DNA of 13,458 nt, taken from assembly GCA_025451425.1 (NCBI GenBank), contig JANWKK010000047.1:1-13458 (forward strand). Reading direction: 5' to 3'. Source of the stretch: Gemmatimonadaceae bacterium. Lineage in GTDB: Bacteria; Gemmatimonadota; Gemmatimonadetes; Gemmatimonadales; Gemmatimonadaceae. This document shows, piece by piece, positions 6,791 through 13,458 of this stretch (position 1 is its first letter; each line of letters opens with the position of its first letter). Made by a program: the position numbers and the translations under genes. The notes beneath the pieces are model-generated. The model was not told the DNA's origin, searched no databases, and saw nothing but the letters and a program-made list of their open reading frames with translations.

Positions 6791-8320
6791 ATCCAGACGC
6801 TCATTTTCGGCGACGACAAAGACGGCGACGGCATTCCCGACAGCGCCGACGCCGGCACTGCGTTCGGGCAGGACGATGCGGAGTTCAGCATCCTGAACAC
6901 CGATCGCCAGCTATCGGCGCTCCAGACGGCGGTGACGATGCTGCGGCCGCTGCCAGAGCAGAAGTCGCTGATCTACTTCGCGAGTGGCCTGCGGCTGAAC
7001 GGCACGGACAATCAGGCGCAGTTGCGCGCGACCACGAATGCGGCCATCCGGGCGAACGTGGCGCTTTACCCGATCGACGCGCGCGGGCTGGTCGCGCAAG
7101 CGCCGCTCGGCGATGCGACGAAGGCCTCGCCCGGCGGTATCGGCATGTTCTCCGGCCAGTTGGCGCAGACGCTGGTGACGAACTTCGAGCGATCGCAGGA
7201 CACGCTGTATTCCCTCGCGAAAGACACCGGCGGCAGCGCCATGTTCGACGACAACGATCTGTCGCTCGGCATCGTGCAGGCGGCGCAAGCGCTGACGAGC
7301 CATTACATGATCGGGTACTACAGCGCGGACACGGCGAACGACGGACACTTTCATCGGATTCGAGTTGCCCTGGTGGGTGCCCGACACGCCGAGTTGTCGT
7401 ACCGTCAGGGTTACTTCGCAGACAAGGAGTTCGCGAAGTTCACCGCCGCAGACAAAGAGCGCCAACTGGAAGAGGCGCTGATGCTGGAGAACCCGATCAC
7501 CGACATTCCCATCGCTATGGAAGTGAGTTGGTTTCAGATCAATAGCGCCGAGTATTTCGTGCCGGTGGCGGTGAGAATCCCGGGCAGCGAGATCGCGCTG
7601 GCCCGGCGCGGCAGCGGGCAGCACACCGCCATCGACTTCATCGGCGAAGTGAAGGACGAGTATGGCGTCACCGTCCAGAACGTGCGGGACAAGCTGGACA
7701 TCAAATTGAGCGACGACACTGCCAGCCAGTTGACGACTCGCCCAATTCAATACGAGACGGGATTCACGCTGCTGCCGGGCAGATACGTGATCAAGCTTCT
7801 CGCGCGCGACGCGGAGACGGGCCGCCTCGGCACATATCAGACGTCGTTCGCCGTGCCGAACTTGAACCGCGAACAGACACGCGTGCCGATCAGCACGGTC
7901 GTGCTCGGCAGCCAGCGGATTCCGCTCGCCGGCGCACTGTATCGCGTCAAGCAGAAAGTGGCGGCCGACGCCGTCAATCCGCTCATCTCCGACGGGCAGG
8001 AGCTGATTCCCAGCGTGACGCGTGTTTTCAGCAGGAGTAGCGAGATGTACGTCTTCGCGCAGGCGTATCAGCGTGGCGTCTCGACGATGGAGCCGCTCGT
8101 GGCGTTTGTCGGCTTCTACCGTGGCGACGCCAAGGCGTACGAGACCGCGCCGTTGATCGTCAATGAGAAGTTGAACACCAAGACCCAGGCAGTGCCACTG
8201 CGCTTCAGCGTGCCGCTCGACGCCCTCGCGCTCGGCGCGTACGAGCTGCAATTCACGGTGCTGAATCCGACCGCGCAGAAGGTTGTCTTCTGGCGCAGGT
8301 CGGTGATGCTCATCCCCTAG
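6416..8320 (+). CDS. Chimeric open frame: TonB-receptor barrel fragment fused to C-terminal part of a VWFA-related protein (TIGR03436 type)
   Basis: The longest supportable product begins at ATG 6416, 2 nt after the upstream TGA, and has 634 aa and no signal peptide. Residues 1-125 are TonB-receptor barrel sequence. From about 126 the protein is the acidobacterial VWFA-related family: DDKDGDGIPD at 133-142, NTDRQLSALQTAV, EQKSLIYFASGLRLNG, AAIRANVALYPIDARGLVAQ, FERSQDTLYSLAKDTGG and LTSHYMIGYYSADTANDG, then a long beta-rich C-terminal region ending RRSVMLIP. The N-terminal part of the family, with the signal peptide and the MIDAS DxSxS metal site, is missing, so metal-dependent ligand binding is unlikely. 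Translation could be coupled to the preceding remnant. Members are normally secreted proteins of unknown function. No stop codon interrupts the fusion. Confidence 0.7.
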   Translation: MTATYLGTKGSRLMQEFLPNTLPLGADNPCPSCPAGFVYLTSGGESNRESGQVQIRRRLRNGLTATIQYALSKAMDDAGAFTGVSLSGSAIAQDWRHLDGEWGPSNFDQRHLLTAQFQYTTGIGVIQTLIFGDDKDGDGIPDSADAGTAFGQDDAEFSILNTDRQLSALQTAVTMLRPLPEQKSLIYFASGLRLNGTDNQAQLRATTNAAIRANVALYPIDARGLVAQAPLGDATKASPGGIGMFSGQLAQTLVTNFERSQDTLYSLAKDTGGSAMFDDNDLSLGIVQAAQALTSHYMIGYYSADTANDGHFHRIRVALVGARHAELSYRQGYFADKEFAKFTAADKERQLEEALMLENPITDIPIAMEVSWFQINSAEYFVPVAVRIPGSEIALARRGSGQHTAIDFIGEVKDEYGVTVQNVRDKLDIKLSDDTASQLTTRPIQYETGFTLLPGRYVIKLLARDAETGRLGTYQTSFAVPNLNREQTRVPISTVVLGSQRIPLAGALYRVKQKVAADAVNPLISDGQELIPSVTRVFSRSSEMYVFAQAYQRGVSTMEPLVAFVGFYRGDAKAYETAPLIVNEKLNTKTQAVPLRFSVPLDALALGAYELQFTVLNPTAQKVVFWRRSVMLIP

Positions 8321-8361
8321 CGCTGGCGATACAACCTATTGCCAGGGAAGGACAAATCCAA

Positions 8362-10197
8362 ATGATCCCAGGGTATCTTTCGCCGCTACTGAATCATCTC
8401 TGGCAATCGAGTCTATTTGCGGTCGTGGCGGGCATCCTGACGGTCTTGTTGCGAAAGAACCGTGCGGCTGTGCGGTATGGGCTCTGGTTGGCGGCGTCCG
8501 TGAAGTTCCTGATCCCATTTTCATGGCTGGTGGCGATTGGGAGTCGAGTCGAATGGCGCGCGGCTCCGGCGATGGCCGCAAGCGGCTTTTCGATCGCGAT
8601 GGAGCAGATTCTGGTGCCGCAAGCGTTCGCCGTAGCCGCGTCATCTTCCGTCTCTGTCGCTGCCTCCACTCGGATCGTCCTTTCAAGTCTTCTTGTCATC
8701 GTATGGGCGCTTGGCGCGGCCGCCGTGCTTCGTTCCTGGTGGCGCCAATGGCGGCCGATTCGCGCGGCGTTGTCGCGTGCCACGCCGCTTCACTTGTCTT
8801 TCGATCTGCAATCCTTCGGGGCAAACGTCGACGTGATGTCGTCGTCCGATCTCCTCGAGCCAGGAGTCGCCGGAATCGTGCGGCCGGTGCTCCTGCTGCC
8901 GGAAGGAATCGCCGATCGCATGCCGGCACCAGAGTTGAACGCGATCTTGACGCACGAGTGCTGCCACCTGCGGCGGCGCGACAATCTCGCCGCGGCGATT
9001 CACATGCTGGTCGAGGCCATCTACTGGTTTCTTCCTGTCGTGAGGTGGATCGGGGCTCGCATGGTCCACGAACGCGAACGCGCCTGCGATGAGGCAGTGG
9101 TGCGGGCCGGGCACGCACCAGAAGTGTATGCCCAGGCGATCCTCGATGTGTGCGAGTTCTACGCGACATCGCCACTGCCGTGCGTGTCAGGCGTGACGGG
9201 CTCCGACCTCGAGCGAAGAATCGAGGCGATCATGAGCAATCACACCGGACGCCCGCTGAACGTCTGGAAGAAACTGCTGCTGGTCAGCGCGGTCGTTGTT
9301 GCGCTGTCGGCTCCAATTGCCGAGGGGGTCTTCAACGCGCCGTTGCGCGCCCAGTCCGAGTCGGGGGTCGCCGACCGTCTCGCCTTCGAAGTCGCGTCGG
9401 TCAAGCAGAACAAGGCCGGCGGTCCGAGTAACCGCGACTTCTCGGCCGGCGGCCGATTCACGGCTCGAAATACGTCGCTGCGGATGCTGATCGAGATTGC
9501 CTACCGCATTCAAGACTTTCAGCTCTCGGGTAAGCAAGACCTCCTCAACCAGCGGTTCGACATCGTCGCCAAAGCGGACGGCAATCGCTCGGTCAACGAC
9601 CTTCAGCTGATGCTACGGACCCTCCTGACCGATCGATTCAAATTGGCTGCGCGCAGCGACACGCGAATGCTGCCGATTTATGCGCTCGTGATGGCCAGTC
9701 GCGATGGAAAGACAGGCGCCCAACTTCGCCCATCCGGCGCCGACTGCTCCCCGATCACGGCTCCGGCCGGCGTTAGCGCTCCGCCCCCACCACCGCCACC
9801 GCCGGGGCTGCAGGCGCCCGCCGGTCCAGATGCCGACGCCGATCCCCACAGAGTGGGACACGGCTGCGGCGGCCTATTGATGCCTGGACGTCTCAGTGGA
9901 CGAACGATGACGATGACGCAACTCGCGAACACGCTGTCTCGATTTTTGAGCCGGAGCGTGGTCGAGCGTACCGGACTCACTGGCAATTACGATCTCGATC
10001 TGGTGTACACGCCGGACCAGATGCTGCCAAACGGCCCCGGCGGCCCATTGCCGGTTCCGAGTCCATTTTCGCCTCCGTCGGACAGCCCGTCGGTTTTCAC
10101 CGCGATCCAGGAACAGCTCGGGCTGAAGTTGCAATCCACCAAGGGCCCGGTCCGGATCCTGGTTATCGAACACGTCGAGCCGCCGACAGAGAACTGA
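8362..10197 (+). CDS. BlaR1-like M56 membrane metalloprotease with DUF3738 (TIGR03435) C-terminal domain
   Basis: 611 aa, complete; AAGGA at 8348-8352 precedes the ATG by 9 nt. Membrane segments lie near residues 13-30, 41-60, 105-123, 213-230 and 303-322. The M56 zinc motif is HECCH at 198-202 (nt 8953-8967), followed by RRRDN and by ERERACDEAVV at 237-247, which should supply the third zinc ligand. After the last membrane segment an extracytoplasmic DUF3738 domain spans about 343-607: FEVASVKQNK, RMLIEIAYRI, LMLRTLLTDRFKL, a run of eight Pro at 474-481, and FTAIQEQLGLKLQSTKGP. The beta-lactam-binding domain of classical BlaR1, with its SxxK, is absent. By analogy the protease would inactivate BlaI after a signal; the BlaI encoded at 4663 is the only candidate partner in view and lies at the head of the same operon. 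The ligand is unknown. Confidence 0.9.
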   Translation: MIPGYLSPLLNHLWQSSLFAVVAGILTVLLRKNRAAVRYGLWLAASVKFLIPFSWLVAIGSRVEWRAAPAMAASGFSIAMEQILVPQAFAVAASSSVSVAASTRIVLSSLLVIVWALGAAAVLRSWWRQWRPIRAALSRATPLHLSFDLQSFGANVDVMSSSDLLEPGVAGIVRPVLLLPEGIADRMPAPELNAILTHECCHLRRRDNLAAAIHMLVEAIYWFLPVVRWIGARMVHERERACDEAVVRAGHAPEVYAQAILDVCEFYATSPLPCVSGVTGSDLERRIEAIMSNHTGRPLNVWKKLLLVSAVVVALSAPIAEGVFNAPLRAQSESGVADRLAFEVASVKQNKAGGPSNRDFSAGGRFTARNTSLRMLIEIAYRIQDFQLSGKQDLLNQRFDIVAKADGNRSVNDLQLMLRTLLTDRFKLAARSDTRMLPIYALVMASRDGKTGAQLRPSGADCSPITAPAGVSAPPPPPPPPGLQAPAGPDADADPHRVGHGCGGLLMPGRLSGRTMTMTQLANTLSRFLSRSVVERTGLTGNYDLDLVYTPDQMLPNGPGGPLPVPSPFSPPSDSPSVFTAIQEQLGLKLQSTKGPVRILVIEHVEPPTEN

Positions 10198-10268
10198 CGC
10201 GAGCGCCGTTGAGTCTGTCGTATTCCATCGCATTCGCTCGCAATCCGACTGCAGATCGGCGCGTCCGT

Positions 10269-10565
10269 TCACGACCGAGCGCGCCACGTGCCCGGATCGC
10301 GAACGAGGTGCAGCACAGCGAGGAGCACGACAGTCTCGTGCGTCTCGCGGAAGTAAACCGCGTACGGAAATGTGTGCACGAGGGCGCGTCGCACATCCGC
10401 TGATACCAACGGAAACTGCAAGGAGGTCATACGCAGGCGCTCGAACAACCGATTCATTGCGTCGAGAAACCTCAGCCCGAGGCCTGCTTGCTGATCCTCG
10501 TACCAAGACGCAGCGCGATCGAGATCCGACTCGGCGAGCGGTCGGACGATCCACCGGCGGGGCAT
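10269..10565 (-). CDS. ParE/RelE-family toxin of a type II toxin-antitoxin pair
   Basis: 98 aa, typical length. The pattern WIVRPLAESDLDRAASWYE, GLGLRFLDAMNRLFERL, FPLVSADVRRALVHTFPYAV and LLAVLHLVRDPGTWRAR matches the ParE/RelE fold: an N-terminal strand, a two-helix hairpin, then strands with the conserved R(R/K)xL...FPY(A/R)V block. ParE-like members poison gyrase and RelE-like members cleave mRNA; sequence alone does not tell which applies here. It starts 5 nt after the stop of the antitoxin gene, the usual antitoxin-first order. It converges on the BlaR1-like gene with 71 nt between the stops. Confidence 0.85.
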   Translation of the reverse strand: MPRRWIVRPLAESDLDRAASWYEDQQAGLGLRFLDAMNRLFERLRMTSLQFPLVSADVRRALVHTFPYAVYFRETHETVVLLAVLHLVRDPGTWRARS

Positions 10566-10570
10566 GGACG

Positions 10571-10807
10571 CTAACGCGGCCGCAGTTTGTGGCGAAGTCG
10601 GTCCCGCACCACGTCCCAGCTCTCGCCGGCCTCGGGCGTCGCTTCACAGTCTGCAAGGCGTTCGTCCAACACCTCTCGGTGCCGGTCAGGTACGGAGACC
10701 TGATCGGGAGTTGCCGCGATGCGTTCCCATAACGCCTGGACGTAATCGATCTGTTCTTCGACGCTGAGCTCGTCGAATCCAGGCGGGATGGTAACCGGCT
10801 TGTGCAT
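10571..10807 (-). CDS. Addiction-module antitoxin, PF09720-like
   Basis: 78 aa, small and charged. The layout fits the putative addiction-module component family paired with ParE/RelE toxins: an N-terminal LSVEEQIDYVQALWERIA helix, DRHREVLDERLADCEATPE in the centre, and a C-terminal GESWDVVRDRLRHKL segment that would wrap the toxin. GGGA lies 8 nt upstream of the ATG at 10807. It should neutralise the downstream toxin and may repress their shared promoter, although no clear DNA-binding motif is visible. Confidence 0.83.
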   Translation of the reverse strand: MHKPVTIPPGFDELSVEEQIDYVQALWERIAATPDQVSVPDRHREVLDERLADCEATPEAGESWDVVRDRLRHKLRPR

Positions 10808-10835
10808 GTTCGACGTCCCTTAAAGACCAGCCTCG

Positions 10836-10841
10836 AGTATA
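10836..10841 (-). promoter_or_regulatory. Possible -10 element of the toxin-antitoxin operon
   Basis: TATACT on the minus strand, 28 nt upstream of the antitoxin ATG, differs from the sigma-70 consensus by one base. I see no good -35 hexamer at the right distance, so this is tentative. Confidence 0.35.
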
Positions 10842-10924
10842 GAACACCTCCGCATCTACGCCGGTCTCCCCGTACTTCGACGCCAACGACACGTCGTGGC
10901 AATCGACCGACGCCGCTTAGACCT

Positions 10925-11740
10925 TTACGTCAGAAGATGAAACTGCAGGAACGCGAGTATCCATCTGATGACCTCGCGCGACATCGGCGTGTCGTCGACG
11001 ATATCGAAGGCGTGCGGTCCCACGGAATAATTGACGAGCGTGACCGGCAGATTGTCGCTCAACATTTGAATGACGCAGCGGTCCAGCGTCTCGTTGAGCC
11101 CCGGCATCTGATCGCGACCCGCGCGCGCGAGGAGCAGCGGCACGTCGCGTCGAAGATCGGCGACCAACTTCCCAGCCGTCGGATTGGCGAACCCCCACTG
11201 CTTCGCGGCATCCGCAACGCTGGTCGCTCCGTCGCGGTCGAGCATGTAGCCGTAGCAGAGGACAGCGCACCGGGGATAGTGCTCCGAATCCTGCATCAGC
11301 AGTGAGAGCGCCGTCGGCACATTGCCGGAGCAGGCTCACACGCCGATCCTGTGTTCATCGACGTCGAGCGATGCCGCGTTCGCCCCTACGTATTGAAGCA
11401 CCTCCCGAGCGTCAGCCGCGGGCTCTTGATTCGTATAGGTAATCGCGACGAGCCCGGATGCGGCCGCGAGTTGCGCCCACGAAATGTAGGAGCCCATTTC
11501 CTTTAATGCGCAGCCGAGCATCCGCTTTGCGCCGGCATCCGCAAACCCGGTCACGAAGACGACCGCGGGCAAGGGCGCTCCGCGCTGGTGCCCCGGAGGG
11601 TAATAGAGGTCCATCGTGAGCGGCTCGGCGGCGGTGGTTCGATATTCCTCGTCGCGGCGAACGGTCACAGCGTCGACGCCGGGCATCGTATAGACGACTC
11701 TTCGCTGGGAGATGTGATCGCTGGACGTTTCCCGTTCCAT
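10925..11740 (-). pseudogene. Alpha/beta hydrolase (dienelactone-hydrolase/esterase-like) interrupted by one in-frame TGA
   Basis: The frame spans 272 codons from ATG 11740 (GAGGAG just upstream) to the stop at 10925, with one internal TGA at codon 135 (11336-11338). Upstream of it are PLTMDLYYPPG, PLPAVVFVTGFAD (oxyanion region) and a strand leading to DEHRIGV. Directly after it comes ACSGN, the nucleophile elbow with Ser138. The remaining triad residues are present: Asp210 in ARAGRDQMPG and His243 in VGPHAFDIVDDTP. Both halves are in the same frame and complete, so a single TGG-to-TGA change (Trp to stop) explains the break. Neither piece would be active alone, because the nucleophile and the oxyanion strand are separated. 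No signal peptide is seen, so the intact protein would be cytoplasmic. Substrate unknown. A sequencing error or a very recent mutation fits best. Confidence 0.8.
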
Positions 11741-11974
11741 GTACTCCTCGCTATATAGCCCCGTCAGACGCGTCGCGCGATGTTTGCGCGCAATCTGCCG
11801 TCATCCATCCGCCGGAGAGCTGTTCTCCGCAGCCTGACGTTCCATAATCGTCGAGCACATGAAGCCGCTCGAGATGCCGAACAAGCCATCGACACAGCCC
11901 ACACCGCCGCCGAAGCCGATCTTTCCAGAGAACCGGATCATCAAAGAAGGCACGATTCCGAAGGAGTAGCCAGC

Positions 11975-13458
11975 TCACTGCGTCCGCAGCGCGATCAGCG
12001 GATCCACGCGGCTCGCCCGCTGCGCGGGCAGCCACACCGCCAGCAGCGCCACTCCCGTCAGCAGCACCGGGATGCCGGCGAACACCAGCGGATCGACCGC
12101 CTTCACGCCGAACAGAAAGCTGGCGATGAAGCGCGAGAGCGCGTACGCCGACGCGACGCCGATGGCGACGCCGATCAGCGCCAGCCGCATCCCTTGAACC
12201 AGCACCCTCCGCCGGACGACGGATCCGCCCGCGCCCAGCGCCAGGCGAATGCCGATCTCCTGCGTCCGCTGTGCGACCGAGTACGCCATCAGGCCGTAAA
12301 TGCCGATGGCGGCCAGCAGCAGCGCGGCGCCCCCGAACACCGTCATCAGCAGCATATTGAACTGTTCGCGCGACGTCGACAGCGTTACGATCTCGTCCAT
12401 CGTCTTGATGTTCGACACTGGGAGGCCCGTCGCCTGGCGCAGCTGCTCCTCGACCGGCGCAGCCAGCGCGTGCGGCTCGCCGCGCGTCCGCACGATCCAC
12501 GACATCGGAGCGATCCGCAGGTTCAGCGCGTTGGCGCCGTCGGTCTCCTGCGCCTGCGGAATGAACATCGTCGGTCCGGGATCGTTGTTCAGCCCGTTGT
12601 CGCGGCTGTCGGCCACGATGCCGACGATCTGCCTCGGCTGCTCGTCGGCGAACTCGCGCATCACGCCCTTGCCGATGACGAGGCGATCGTTCAGCGGATC
12701 GCTGCCGTCCTTCCAGTACCGATTGGCCATCGACTCGTTGATGATCACCACCGGTGGCGCCGCGCCATCGTCGCGCACGGTGAATGTCCGGCCGCGCCGC
12801 ACCGGGATCTTGAACACCTCGAAGTAGCCTGGAGAGACCGTGTCCCATCCTCCTTGGCCGCTGTAGGGGCCGTCGTCGAGCGGCCGGCCAGCGATGACGA
12901 AGGGAAGACCGAAGCCGCCTTGTAGTGGAATGCAGCACGTGGCGGCGGCGACCTCGACGCCGGGGAGTGCGCCCAGTCGCTCGGTCGCATCGCGAACCAG
13001 CTGTTCGACACCGGCGGTTTTCTGAAAACGTGGACCGGTTAGCGACATCTGCATCGTGAGGATGTTGTGCGGATCGAAGCCTGGCTCGACGGCGCGCAGC
13101 GCCATCGACGTGCGAATCAGCAGTGCCGATCCGACGAGCAGGATCAGCGCGAGCGCGACTTCGGCGATGACGAGCAGCGAGCGCGCCTTGTTGTGGCGAA
13201 ACGCCGTGCCCGATGGCCCGCCGCTTTCTTTCAACGTCAGATTGAGATCGGCGTGCGAACCTTGCAGCGCCGGCAGCAGGCCGAACACGATGCCGGTGCC
13301 GAGCGCGACGATCAGCGTGAAGGAGAGCACGCGCCAATCGACGCCGACCGCCGATCCGTTTTCGCCCAGACGCGGCAGGCGGGCTGTGTTGATCGCGAGC
13401 AATGATCGAATGGCCGCGATGCCGAGCGCGAGTCCGAGCGCGCCACCCGCCAGCGACA
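11975..13458 (-). CDS. ADOP-type ABC transporter permease (MacB/FtsX family), N-terminal half beyond window edge
   Basis: 493 residues are visible and the frame is still open at the window edge. TTG at 13402 is not a start: the sequence before it (GGALGLALGIAAIRS) continues the protein. Visible parts, counted from the edge: end of a first FtsX domain; a membrane segment near 41-63 (VLSFTLIVALGTGIVFGLL); another near 92-113 (LLVIAEVALALILLVGSALL); a MacB-type periplasmic domain at about 120-360 (WDTVSPGYFEVFKIPVRRGR, VVIINESMANRYW); and a second FtsX domain with three membrane segments (AAIGIYGLMAYSVAQRTQEI, GIRLALGA), ending QRASRVDPLIALRTQ. A MacB/FtsX core in the second half, preceded by more FtsX, is the layout of acidobacterial duplicated orphan permeases, which lack a linked ATPase. 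Substrate and partner are unknown. No ATPase gene is within view. Confidence 0.88.
   Translation of the reverse strand, partial: SLAGGALGLALGIAAIRSLLAINTARLPRLGENGSAVGVDWRVLSFTLIVALGTGIVFGLLPALQGSHADLNLTLKESGGPSGTAFRHNKARSLLVIAEVALALILLVGSALLIRTSMALRAVEPGFDPHNILTMQMSLTGPRFQKTAGVEQLVRDATERLGALPGVEVAAATCCIPLQGGFGLPFVIAGRPLDDGPYSGQGGWDTVSPGYFEVFKIPVRRGRTFTVRDDGAAPPVVIINESMANRYWKDGSDPLNDRLVIGKGVMREFADEQPRQIVGIVADSRDNGLNNDPGPTMFIPQAQETDGANALNLRIAPMSWIVRTRGEPHALAAPVEEQLRQATGLPVSNIKTMDEIVTLSTSREQFNMLLMTVFGGAALLLAAIGIYGLMAYSVAQRTQEIGIRLALGAGGSVVRRRVLVQGMRLALIGVAIGVASAYALSRFIASFLFGVKAVDPLVFAGIPVLLTGVALLAVWLPAQRASRVDPLIALRTQ

Noticed and set aside
10199..10241. Inverted repeat GCGAGCG...CGCTCGC as a terminator between the BlaR1 gene and the toxin gene
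   Set aside because: The arms are only 7 bp, the loop is 29 nt and no T-run follows.
11336..11338. Reading TGA as tryptophan or selenocysteine in the hydrolase
   Set aside because: TGA is the normal stop of several other genes here (the BlaI gene, the BlaR1 gene, the permease), which rules out a general recoding; no selenocysteine insertion element or selenoprotein homology is apparent.
11801..11941. Possible 46-aa Gly-rich frame on the minus strand between the permease and the hydrolase
   Set aside because: It is in frame with the permease stop and has hydrophobic Gly-rich content (IGFGGGVGCVDGLFG), but there is no ribosome site and no family I recognise. Chance remains the better explanation without homologues.
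11751..13337. Second long minus-strand frame across the permease
   Set aside because: It translates to Arg/Ala-rich sequence without membrane segments, whereas the frame ending at 11975 gives clear MacB/FtsX domains.
1..13458. tRNA, rRNA, CRISPR, insertion sequence or prophage genes
   Set aside because: No repeat-spacer pattern, transposase or integrase motif, or structured RNA gene was seen by eye on either strand; a covariance-model search was not possible.

Overview
The window looks like a piece of a high-GC soil-type Acidobacteriota chromosome, most likely close to Vicinamibacteria. This rests on the combination of families: an Oar-like TonB-dependent receptor with an N-terminal carboxypeptidase-regulatory domain, BlaR1-like M56 proteins carrying a DUF3738 (TIGR03435) tail, an acidobacterial VWFA-related protein (TIGR03436 type), and an ADOP-type FtsX/MacB permease. 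The assignment is by family content only; there is no rRNA or other phylogenetic marker in the window.

Layout. (1) Positions 1-3864, minus strand: a TonB-dependent receptor followed 3 nt later by a secreted subtilase-like (S8) protein that runs off the left edge. (2) 4049-4534, plus strand: a small membrane-anchored, Trp-rich protein of unknown function. (3) 4663-10197, plus strand: a tightly spaced run of five open frames (gaps 6, 14, 2 and 41 nt) that reads as one operon. It starts with a BlaI/MecI repressor preceded by a TACA-NN-TGTA operator and ends with an intact BlaR1-like M56 metalloprotease with a DUF3738 sensor-like tail. Between them lie three rearranged frames: a second BlaR1/DUF3738 paralogue that has lost its protease domain in frame, an N-terminal stub of a TonB receptor, and a chimera of TonB-receptor barrel sequence joined in frame to the C-terminal part of a VWFA-related protein. 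(4) 10269-10807, minus strand: a ParE/RelE-type toxin with a PF09720-type antitoxin. (5) 10925-11740, minus strand: an alpha/beta hydrolase interrupted by a single in-frame TGA three codons before its nucleophile serine. (6) 11975-13458, minus strand: the C-terminal half of an ADOP-type permease running off the right edge.

How the genes may work together. In the known Bla/Mec systems the M56 protease of BlaR1 is activated by a ligand bound to its external domain and this leads to BlaI cleavage and derepression. Here the beta-lactam-binding domain is replaced by DUF3738, so the signal is unknown. The most notable feature is the cluster of three deletion scars in about 3 kb of one operon, bounded by the two BlaR1/DUF3738 paralogues. 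It may be real gene decay and fusion in a repeat-rich operon, or an assembly artefact between paralogous families; read mapping would decide. I see no tRNA, rRNA, CRISPR array, insertion sequence or integrase.
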